Assembly (NCBI GenBank): GCA_937915075.1
Contig: CALDMA010000007.1
Location: 1-13,944, forward strand
Reading direction: 5' to 3'
Length of the DNA stretch: 13,944 bases
Source: an uncultured Oscillospiraceae bacterium
Lineage (GTDB): Bacteria > Bacillota > Clostridia > Oscillospirales > Oscillospiraceae
Part shown: positions 1-6,698 of the stretch, piece after piece
Layout of the letters: the number at the start of each line of letters is the position of its first letter
Position numbering within the stretch: the first letter of the stretch is position 1
Notes under the pieces: model-generated
Told to the model about the DNA's origin: nothing
Databases searched by the model: none
Seen by the model: the letters and a program-made list of their open reading frames with translations, nothing else
Translations under genes and position numbers: made by a program

Positions 1-46
1 TCCCCCTATAGAAGACTTTTCTAATTCTTTGTCTTCTACAGGGGGA
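1..46. terminator. Long inverted repeat, possible transcription terminator
   Basis: Arms at 1-16 and 31-46 (TCCCCCTATAGAAGAC and GTCTTCTACAGGGGGA) are complementary over 16 bp except for one position that would be a G-U pair in one RNA strand. The loop (17-30) is 14 nt and AT-rich. It lies 27 nt beyond the stop codon of the minus-strand phosphopantetheinyl transferase gene, where a terminator would sit. Any U-tract for that direction would fall outside the window, and on the plus strand the next T-run is only at 65-70. It could equally be part of a repeat element. Confidence 0.5.
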
Positions 47-73
47 GCATATCAGCGGCAGACGTTTTTTCCG

Positions 74-673
74 TTATGTGATGTCTCCCAGCGTGAAGCG
101 GCGCACCGGAGCAAGCGCGTCGTCCGTGTGCGTGCAGGCGCAGGCGACGTAGCCGGGAAAGGTCTCGATGTACTCGAAGCGCTCGCCGAGCATGGTGGGC
201 GAGGCCTCCCGCTTCATCGCGGCAAGGCCGGCGCCGCCCCACTTCGCGCGGCTCTCGCGCCGTGTCCAGCTCTCGAAAAACTCACGCTCGGTCACAGCGC
301 CCGCGAGGCGCTGCATCGTCCGCTCGCTCACGGGCCGGATGCGCTCGATGTCCACGCCGATGGGCCGGTCGTGGATGCCCACGAGCACCGCGCCGCGCGT
401 GTGGCTGAGATTGAACTGCACCTCGGGATGCTCCGCGAACTCGGGCTTGCCGTACTTATTATAGGTCAGCGCCGGCAGCTCACGCCAGCTGTAAAGAGCG
501 TTGAGTCCGAGCCAAAGCGCCGCGTAGGCGCAGATCGGCTCGTGGCCGACCACAGGATCCTTGAGGTGCGCAAGGCGCTGCCGCCGCTCCGGCGGGACAA
601 GGCGCAGCAGCCGCTCGACCTCCGCGTCGGTAAAGGGACGCTCCAGACGAATGGAAATAAGCTGTATCTGCAT
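74..673 (-). CDS. 4'-phosphopantetheinyl transferase, Sfp/AcpT superfamily
   Basis: A 199-residue protein of the Sfp type, which transfers the 4'-phosphopantetheine arm of coenzyme A to a serine of acyl- or peptidyl-carrier proteins in the cytoplasm. Visible family motifs, in order: YNKYGKPEF (71-79), FNLSHTRG (87-94), GVDIE (106-110) and WTRRESRAKW (136-145). The expected Mg2+ ligands are Asp108, Glu110 and Glu140. The usual lysine before that glutamate (W-x-x-K-E) is Arg139 here, while the second lysine (Lys144) is kept. The ATG is preceded by a G-run ribosome site (AAAAAGGGGGG, about 7 nt away) and a near-consensus promoter, so the start is well supported. The length is somewhat short compared with Sfp (about 224 residues). 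It appears monocistronic, and no polyketide or peptide synthetase gene is nearby, so its carrier-protein partner cannot be named; it might serve the fatty-acid carrier protein. Confidence 0.9.
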   Translation of the reverse strand: MQIQLISIRLERPFTDAEVERLLRLVPPERRQRLAHLKDPVVGHEPICAYAALWLGLNALYSWRELPALTYNKYGKPEFAEHPEVQFNLSHTRGAVLVGIHDRPIGVDIERIRPVSERTMQRLAGAVTEREFFESWTRRESRAKWGGAGLAAMKREASPTMLGERFEYIETFPGYVACACTHTDDALAPVRRFTLGDIT

Positions 674-696
674 CGCCGCGCCCCCCTTTTTTATTC

Positions 697-725
697 AGTA
701 TAGCGCATCGGCCGTGCCCTGTCAA
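697..725 (-). promoter_or_regulatory. Sigma-A promoter for the phosphopantetheinyl transferase gene
   Basis: On the minus strand TTGACA (725-720) and TATACT (702-697) are separated by exactly 17 bp. The predicted transcription start, near 690, gives a leader of only about 17 nt. This is one of the best promoter matches in the window. Confidence 0.85.
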
Positions 726-839
726 ATCGCGGCGAACGCCGCATAAATTTTTTGCCGCAAAAAGAGGAACGGGCCGATCGGCGGCGTATAAATAGAATTG
801 TACGAAATTGTGCCATTTTGCCGGAAAGGAGGACGAGCC
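726..839 (+). promoter_or_regulatory. Upstream region of the dnaG-rpoD operon
   Basis: The intergenic stretch holds a 6-bp inverted repeat GCGGCG-AA-CGCCGC (729-742) followed by ATAAATTTTTT, a perfect palindrome GCCGATCGGC (773-782), and two overlapping -10-like hexamers, TATAAA (787-792) and TAGAAT (793-798). No convincing -35 box lies 16-18 bp upstream of either, so the dnaG promoter is only tentative. The region also borders the -35 box of the divergent promoter. Confidence 0.35.
825..832 (+). promoter_or_regulatory. Ribosome binding site that fixes the dnaG start
   Basis: AAAGGAGG lies 7 nt before the ATG at 840. It argues against the in-frame TTG at 798, which has no ribosome site and would add 14 residues that DnaG proteins do not have. 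Confidence 0.85.
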
Positions 840-2619
840 ATGGCGTTTCCCCAGAGCTTTTTAGATGAGCTGGTCGCCCGCAGCGACATTGTGGACGTGG
901 TCGGCAGCTATGTGGCGCTGACGAAAAAGGGCGCGAACTATTTCGGACTATGCCCCTTTCACAACGAAAAGACGGGCTCGTTCTCCGTCTCGCCGGACAA
1001 GCAGATCTACCATTGCTTCGGCTGCAAGAAGGGCGGCGGCGTCATCAGCTTCATCATGGAGGAGGAAAACCTCTCCTTCCCCGACGCGGTCCGCTTTCTC
1101 GCCAAGCGCGCGAATCTGCCCGTTCCCGAGGAGGAGCAGGGCGAGGGCAGCCGCCTGCGCGCACGGCTTCTGGAGCTCAACCGCGACGCGGCGCGCTTTT
1201 ACTACGAGCTGCTACACGATAAGCGCGGCGAGGCCTGCGCGGAATACCTGAACCAGCGGCGGATCACGCGCAGGACGGCGGTCAACTTCGGGCTCGGCGC
1301 AAGCGCCGACGAGTGGGACTGCCTGCTCACCGCCATGACGCGCAAGGGCTACACGAAAGCCGAGCTGCTCGCCGCGGGACTGGTCGTGCAGGGCAAGGGC
1401 GGCAGCGTGTACGACAAGTTCCGCAAGCGCCTTATCTTCCCCGTCATCGACGTGCGCGGCGACGTGGTCGCCTTCGGCGGGCGCATCGTGGATAAAAACG
1501 ACCCGGGCGCGAAATATATGAACTCGCCCGAGACCATCATCTACAGCAAGCGCCGCGTGCTCTACGGACTGAACCTCGCCAAGAAGAGCAAGCGGGAGAA
1601 CATCATCCTTGTCGAGGGCAACATCGACGTGGTGATGCTCCATCAGGCGGGCTTTGACAACGCCTGCGCCTCGATGGGCACGGCGCTCACGACCGAGCAG
1701 ATCCGCCTGCTCTCGCGCTACACGAAGGAGCTCATTCTCTGCTACGACAACGACAACGCCGGGCGCATCGCCACGCAAAAGGCGCTGGAGCTGCTCAACG
1801 ACACCGATTTTTCCGTGCGCGTGCTCGAGCTTCCCAACCGCATCGTGGACGGGCAGCCGGTCAAGCAGGACGCGGACGACTTCATCAAGAATCAGGGCGC
1901 CGATGCCTTCGAGCGCCTGCTCAGCGGCAGCGAAACGGGCATGGACTTCCGCATGGCGCGGCTCGCGGCGGGCTTCGACCTCACGAGCGACCAGGGCCGC
2001 ATCGACTACGCCGCCGCCGCGGCAGATCTCCTCGCGGAGCTGCCGAACGCAGTGGAGCGCGAGATCTACACCACCCGCGCCGCAACCTCCGCGGGCATCT
2101 CGCCCGACGCCCTCAAGCTCGAGGTGCAGCGCAGCATCAAGCGCCGCGGCTACCGCCAGCGGCGGGAGCAGGAAAAGCGCGACCTCAACGTCGCCGCGCA
2201 GGTCCAGCCGAAGGAGCGCGCCATCCGCTACGACAATCTCCGCTCCGCCATGGCGGAGGAGGGTGTGCTGCGGCTCCTCTGCACGGACGACAGCGTGTTC
2301 GGCGATACGCCGCCGCTGCGGGAGGAGGAATTTTCCTCGCCGCTGCTTGGGCGCCTTTTCGCGCGGCTGTGGCAGCAGCGGCAGGAGTCGGGCCGCATTT
2401 CGCTCCCCCTCCTCGCCGAGAGCTTTACGCCCGACGAGGTCAGCCACCTTTCCACCATCGTGCAGAAGCCGGAATCGCTGAAAAACGCGCCGCAGGCCCT
2501 GCGCGACTACATCCGCATCATTCAGGAAGAATACCAAAAGCGCAGCGGCGCGGGGCTCGATCCCCTTGCCGCCGCCACCGAAAAATACAAAGCCCAACTG
2601 GGTCACGGAGGAAAGCAAC

Positions 2620-2627
<8 letters not shown>
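840..2627 (+). CDS. dnaG: DNA primase
   Basis: A 595-residue bacterial primase that makes the RNA primers for chromosome replication, working with the replicative helicase at the fork. The N-terminal zinc-binding CHC2 domain shows Cys38, His41, Cys59 and Cys62 (LCPFHNE...YHCFGC). A catalytic core follows (about 110-430) with a TOPRIM fold: VEGNID (258-263) supplies the conserved glutamate, and YDNDNAG (302-308) supplies the metal-binding acidic pair Asp303/Asp305. The C-terminal part (about 450-595) is divergent, as expected for the helicase-interacting domain. Length matches the family (about 600). The start at 840 is chosen by AAAGGAGG 7 nt upstream and by the typical MxFPQSFLDEL opening. 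Its stop overlaps the rpoD start by 8 nt, giving the conserved dnaG-rpoD order; rpsU is not upstream. Confidence 0.97.
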
Positions 2628-4002
<1,375 letters not shown>

Positions 4003-4005
4003 GCG

Positions 4006-4046
4006 AAAAAATACCGTCGGGGATTCAAGCCCCGACGGTATTTTCT
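4006..4046. terminator. Bidirectional intrinsic terminator between rpoD and the flavodoxin operon
   Basis: A perfect 12-bp stem (4011-4022 with 4030-4041, ATACCGTCGGGG) encloses a 7-nt loop. A-runs on the left and T-runs on the right give U-tracts for both directions: TATTTTCTTT on the plus strand and TATTTTTTC on the minus strand. It can end both rpoD and the convergent minus-strand operon. Confidence 0.92.
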
Positions 4047-4053
4047 TTCCCCT

Positions 4054-4072
4054 GCCCGCGTGCTCCGCGGGC
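4054..4072. terminator. Second short hairpin next to the shared terminator
   Basis: GCCCGCG (4054-4060) and CGCGGGC (4066-4072) form a 7-bp GC stem with a 5-nt loop. On the plus strand TTTATCC follows. On the minus strand it sits just after the stop of the small membrane peptide, without a U-tract. It may be a back-up terminator or 3'-end stabilising structure. Confidence 0.45.
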
Positions 4073-4073
4073 T

Positions 4074-4172
4074 TTATCCGACCGATCCGCCGATGGCAAG
4101 ACTCAGCAGAACGGCCGCAGTCAGCATAAGGACCGGCAGCTTGCGCCGAAGCCTTTTCCGCGCGCTGTCCAT
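4074..4172 (-). CDS. Small single-pass membrane peptide (32 residues), unnamed
   Basis: A 32-residue reading frame, MDSARKRLRRKLP followed by a hydrophobic segment (VLMLTAAVLLSLAIGG) and a short tail ending at TAA. The basic N-terminus and single hydrophobic helix of about 17 residues fit a small membrane protein with its positive end in the cytoplasm. Translation is plausible because AAGGAAG overlaps the stop of the preceding flavodoxin gene and the ATG is only 10 nt beyond that stop. It is the last gene of the DUF3793-flavodoxin operon, and transcription ends at the shared terminator just downstream. I recognise no family. A function in metal or electron transfer would be a guess from position only; it could also be a chance reading frame. 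Confidence 0.55.
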   Translation of the reverse strand: MDSARKRLRRKLPVLMLTAAVLLSLAIGGSVG

Positions 4173-4182
4173 TGCCGCTTCC

Positions 4183-4605
4183 TTACTTCGCCAGCGCCTT
4201 GCCGAGCTCGCGGCAGGCCTCGAGCGCCGCGTCGTCGGGCGCGTCGCAGCAGGTGACGCTCTCGCACACAAGGTTCAGCCCCGCGTCGCCGCAGTCCTTC
4301 TCCCAGCTGCGCATCCACTCGCCGTCGCCCCAGCCGTAGGAGCCGAACAGCGCCGCACGCTTGCCGCCGAGGCTGCGCTTGCACGCGTCGAACATCGGCT
4401 GGAATTCCATTTCCTCCAGCACCTCGCTGCCCATGGCGGGACAGCCGAAGGCGATGGCGTCGTAGGCGTTCAGATCACCGGACTGTACCTTGTCGGGCGT
4501 GAGCAGCACAGCCTCCGCGCCCGCGGCGGTCATGCCCTCGGCCACGGCCTTCGCCATAGCCTCCGTATTGCCCGTACCGCTCCAGTAAACAACAGCAGTT
4601 TTCAT
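4183..4605 (-). CDS. Flavodoxin, short-chain type
   Basis: A 140-residue FMN-binding electron carrier of the cytoplasm. The phosphate loop SGTGNTE (9-15) follows the first strand KTAVVYW. The FMN-flanking loops are FGCPAMGSE (53-61) and FGSYGWGDG (87-95), the latter very typical of clostridial flavodoxins. Length and the lack of the extra C-terminal loop mark it as short-chain. The ATG at 4605 has AAAGGAA 9 nt upstream; the longer open frame reaching 4776 only runs into the preceding gene. It lies 32 nt after the DUF3793 gene and 10 nt before a small membrane-peptide gene, so the three are probably co-transcribed. Flavodoxins commonly replace ferredoxin when iron is short, which agrees with the operator-like palindromes in the leader; that link is inference. 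Confidence 0.93.
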   Translation of the reverse strand: MKTAVVYWSGTGNTEAMAKAVAEGMTAAGAEAVLLTPDKVQSGDLNAYDAIAFGCPAMGSEVLEEMEFQPMFDACKRSLGGKRAALFGSYGWGDGEWMRSWEKDCGDAGLNLVCESVTCCDAPDDAALEACRELGKALAK

Positions 4606-4637
4606 ATTCGTATGTTCCTTTCGATGATGATATAGTA

Positions 4638-5189
4638 TCAAACTGCGACGGCAAGCTGCTCGAGCTTCGAGCCGGTCTGCCAGAGTGCGCAGTAGATCTC
4701 CGTGCATTTTTTGAATTTCGCAAACAGGGCCTGCGCCTTGGCCTCGTCGCCGTAGACCTTCCACAGCCCCGCGCATTTGAAGCCGTTCGCGCGATGGTCA
4801 ATGAAGCCCTTGACGTCCTCGGGCGGATAGCTGAGGAACAGCCCGACCTCGTGTGGGAACTCTCCGCTCTCACGAAAGCGGCGGATGAGCTGCGCCACGC
4901 AGCGCGCGCAGCTCTCATCGGCATAGCCCGCCTGACGCAGCAGCTCGGACGCCAGCGCGTCCTGCAGGTCGCGCCGCAGCTCGGCGGGACGGTAGAGGTA
5001 AAGGAGCGCCTGCCCCTCCAGAAAGCGGATCGGCAGCAGGCACAGCCCCTTCGGCACCAGCAGCCGGTTCAGCCGCCGGATGTCGGCCAGCAGATCCTCG
5101 CGGTCCTCGCAGGGGCAGGGAAACAGGCTCCCCGTCTTGATGCCCGCGAGTGTCGGCGCGCCCTGACGGATCAGAATTTCTTCAGACAT
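4638..5189 (-). CDS. DUF3793 family protein
   Basis: A 183-residue cytoplasmic protein with the hallmark stretches of DUF3793: APTLAGIKTGSLF (11-23), FPHEVGLFLSYPPEDVKGFI (111-130), GLWKVYGDE (141-149) and FKKCTEIY (159-166). The biochemical role of this family is not established. Several cysteines are present (Cys25, Cys27, Cys50, Cys94, Cys97, Cys139, Cys162, Cys167), compatible with metal or redox chemistry but not arranged as a known cluster motif. The start at 5189 is chosen because GGAGGAGG stands 9 nt upstream; longer in-frame extensions up to 5309 run through the operator region. In Clostridia such genes often stand beside flavodoxin genes, as here, so a shared role in redox balance or metal stress is likely but inferred. 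Confidence 0.88.
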   Translation of the reverse strand: MSEEILIRQGAPTLAGIKTGSLFPCPCEDREDLLADIRRLNRLLVPKGLCLLPIRFLEGQALLYLYRPAELRRDLQDALASELLRQAGYADESCARCVAQLIRRFRESGEFPHEVGLFLSYPPEDVKGFIDHRANGFKCAGLWKVYGDEAKAQALFAKFKKCTEIYCALWQTGSKLEQLAVAV

Positions 5190-5242
5190 TTGCTCTCGCC
5201 TCCTCCGGTAGTATTTCACACGACGGCTGCTTTCATTCCATC

Positions 5243-5260
5243 GGTTAAACAACTCTAACC
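5243..5260. promoter_or_regulatory. Operator-like palindrome, site 1, in the DUF3793-flavodoxin leader
   Basis: GGTTAAACAACTCTAACC has 8-nt half-sites that match each other at 6 of 8 positions (GGTTAGAG and GGTTAAAC when read inward), and the flanking C/G extends the outer symmetry. It resembles the general TTAG...CTAA type of site bound by metal-responsive DtxR-like repressors, but no database match was made. Confidence 0.55.
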
Positions 5261-5267
5261 GTATGGT

Positions 5268-5299
5268 AAAAAAGAAAGACGTCGATTCCGTTCTTTTTT
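5268..5299. repeat. AT-rich inverted repeat between the two operator-like sites
   Basis: AAAAAAGAA (5268-5276) and TTCTTTTTT (5291-5299) are perfectly complementary across a 14-nt spacer. The repeat lies midway between the two GGTTA...TAAC sites. It could act as a bendable DNA segment or a weak hairpin with a T-run; on its own it is not diagnostic. Confidence 0.5.
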
Positions 5300-5310
5300 C
5301 ACGCCTCACG

Positions 5311-5328
5311 GGTTAAGGTTCTCTAACT
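5311..5328. promoter_or_regulatory. Operator-like palindrome, site 2, in the DUF3793-flavodoxin leader
   Basis: GGTTAAGGTTCTCTAACT matches site 1 at 13 of 18 positions, with the differences mostly in the central four bases and at the last base. Two copies 68 bp apart in the same orientation within one leader suggest a real binding site rather than chance. Confidence 0.55.
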
Positions 5329-5340
5329 GATATCCTTTTG

Positions 5341-5362
5341 AAAAACCGCACCGGCGGTTTAC
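5341..5362 (-). terminator. Terminator-like hairpin just after the predicted start of the flavodoxin operon
   Basis: On the minus strand AAACCGC-CGGT-GCGGTTTTTC gives a 7-bp stem, a 4-nt loop and a T5 run. It begins almost at the transcription start predicted from the adjacent promoter, so it may be an early attenuator or a terminator for read-through from yvcK. Confidence 0.5.
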
Positions 5363-5368
5363 AGCTAT

Positions 5369-5397
5369 ACTATAGCACACTCCCGCCGTCTTTGCAA
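5369..5397 (-). promoter_or_regulatory. Sigma-A promoter for the DUF3793-flavodoxin operon
   Basis: On the minus strand TTGCAA (5397-5392) and TATAGT (5374-5369) are 17 bp apart. It would produce a leader of about 170 nt that includes the terminator-like hairpin and both operator-like palindromes. A second promoter nearer the gene cannot be excluded, but no good match was seen. Confidence 0.7.
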
Positions 5398-5439
5398 GTC
5401 TTTTTTGCGCGGACGGCAAAATTTTTCCGGACGACAGAC

Positions 5440-5472
5440 GGAGCGGGACCGCCATATCGGCAGTCCCGCTCC
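5440..5472. terminator. Strong hairpin after yvcK, probable terminator
   Basis: GGAGCGGGAC (5440-5449) and GTCCCGCTCC (5463-5472) form a perfect 10-bp stem, with a further GCC/GGC pairing inside the loop. It begins 11 nt beyond the yvcK stop. There is no U-tract right after it in the minus direction, so termination strength is uncertain. Confidence 0.55.
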
Positions 5473-5483
5473 GGGCGGCTCTG

Positions 5484-6524
5484 TTATTTTTCGATGCGGT
5501 AGCTTTCGCTGCCGCCGTAGATGTGTACCGCGCGGGCGCGGTAAATGTCCAGCACGGCGCTCGCCAGCGCGTCGGGATCGTGGCGGGCAAAGTCGCCGGA
5601 CGGCGACGCCAGCGGCCGCTCGACCAGCTCGACGCCCATCCGCGCGATGCGCTCACGGTCGACCGTCAGCGCCTCCGCGCCCTCGGCGCGGTAGCGCTCC
5701 GCCAGCTCCGGCGGGATGGGAGAGGAATTGGCAAGGCACAGCTCCACCATATCCGCCGTACCGTGGCGCAGCAGCGCCGCCAGATGGTCGGCGGCGGTGT
5801 AGCCCTCGGTCTCGCCGTCCTGCGTCATGATGTTGCAGACGTAGATCTTCTGCGCGTCGGACGCGGCGATGGCCTCCGCCACGCCGTCCACCAGCAGGTT
5901 CGGGATGATGCTCGTGTACAGGCTCCCCGGCCCGAGGAGGATGAGATCCGCCGCCGCGATGGCGTCGAGCGCGTCGGGGAGCGCCTTCGGGTGCGCCGGC
6001 AGGAGCTCGACGTGGTCGATGCGGCAGTCCTGCTGCTTTTTGAAGCCGAAGATATTGCTCTCGCCGACAACGTAGGCGCCGTTTTCAAAGGTCGCCGTCA
6101 GACGCACGTCCGTCGTCGTGACCGGAATGACCGTGCCGCTGATGGCAAGCACCTGCCCCATGCTGCGCACCGCCTCGTCAAACGAGCCGGTGACGCCGTT
6201 GAGCGCCGCGAGCAGGAGATTGCCGAAGCACTGCCCGCGCAGCGTGCCGCTCTCAAAGCGATAGGTCAGGAGCTGCTGCATGACCGGCTCGGTGTTCGCG
6301 AGCGACTCCATGCAGTGGCGGATGTCGCCGGGCGGCAGCATCCCGATGTCCCGCCGCAGCATACCGCTGCCGCCGCCGTCGTCCGACACGGTGACGATGG
6401 CGGTCAGATTTTTCGTGTATTTTTTCAGCCCGCGCAGCATAGTGGAAAGGCCCGTGCCGCCGCCGATGGCGACGATACGCGGTCCCTGCGCCCACAGCTG
6501 GCGGCTTGGAAGCATCGCGCTCAT
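5484..6524 (-). CDS. yvcK: YvcK/CofD-like gluconeogenesis factor
   Basis: A 346-residue YvcK protein, the family that binds UDP-sugars and is needed for normal cell shape and growth on gluconeogenic carbon sources in Bacillus. The N-terminal Rossmann-like motif is IVAIGGGTGLSTMLRGLK (17-34), followed by VTVSDDGGGSGMLRRD (45-60) and PPGDIRHCMESL, all typical. The middle carries LGPGSLYTSIIPNLLV and the conserved YVCNIMTQDGETEGYTAADH. Length matches the family (about 320-350). The start at 6524 has GAGGA 6 nt upstream and is preceded by an extended -10 promoter. In most Firmicutes the gene lies in a rapZ-yvcK-whiA cluster. Here it stands alone, with a divergent membrane-protein gene upstream and an unrelated operon downstream. 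Confidence 0.95.
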   Translation of the reverse strand: MSAMLPSRQLWAQGPRIVAIGGGTGLSTMLRGLKKYTKNLTAIVTVSDDGGGSGMLRRDIGMLPPGDIRHCMESLANTEPVMQQLLTYRFESGTLRGQCFGNLLLAALNGVTGSFDEAVRSMGQVLAISGTVIPVTTTDVRLTATFENGAYVVGESNIFGFKKQQDCRIDHVELLPAHPKALPDALDAIAAADLILLGPGSLYTSIIPNLLVDGVAEAIAASDAQKIYVCNIMTQDGETEGYTAADHLAALLRHGTADMVELCLANSSPIPPELAERYRAEGAEALTVDRERIARMGVELVERPLASPSGDFARHDPDALASAVLDIYRARAVHIYGGSESYRIEK

Positions 6525-6587
6525 ACGCAGTCCTCGTTTCCGCGCCGCCCACAGCGGAGCGGCGCAAAAGGCTTTTCGATTTTTAAG

Positions 6588-6616
6588 ATTATACCACTTT
6601 CTTTAAGACTGCACAA
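6588..6616 (-). promoter_or_regulatory. Promoter for yvcK with extended -10
   Basis: On the minus strand TGGTATAAT gives an extended -10 with a perfect TATAAT (6593-6588), and TTGTGC (6616-6611) stands 17 bp upstream as a weak -35. The predicted leader is about 57 nt. Confidence 0.78.
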
Positions 6617-6622
6617 GCACCC

Positions 6623-6651
6623 TTGTTTTTTTCACCGCCGCGTGCTACACT
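6623..6651 (+). promoter_or_regulatory. Promoter for the YwaF-like membrane protein gene
   Basis: TTGTTT (6623-6628) and TACACT (6646-6651) are 17 bp apart, with TGC before the -10 as an extended -10 element. Its -35 box lies only 6 bp from the -35 box of the divergent yvcK promoter. Confidence 0.72.
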
Positions 6652-6698
6652 CAGGGCGTACTGTTCAGAAGTCATAAAGAAAGGCGGATCGCTGTGCT

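Noticed and set aside
798..839. TTG start extending dnaG by 14 residues
   Set aside because: No ribosome site before it, whereas AAAGGAGG sits correctly before the ATG at 840.
4606..4776. N-terminal extension of flavodoxin
   Set aside because: Flavodoxins begin directly with the first beta strand; the extension runs into the upstream gene and the ribosome site is at 4615-4621.
5190..5309. N-terminal extension of the DUF3793 protein
   Set aside because: It would translate through an operator-like palindrome and bypass the strong GGAGGAGG site; DUF3793 proteins start near the APTLAG motif.
5523..6677. A 384-codon plus-strand open frame opposite yvcK
   Set aside because: The minus strand encodes a complete YvcK; the shadow frame is repetitive in Arg/Val/Asp and lacks family motifs.
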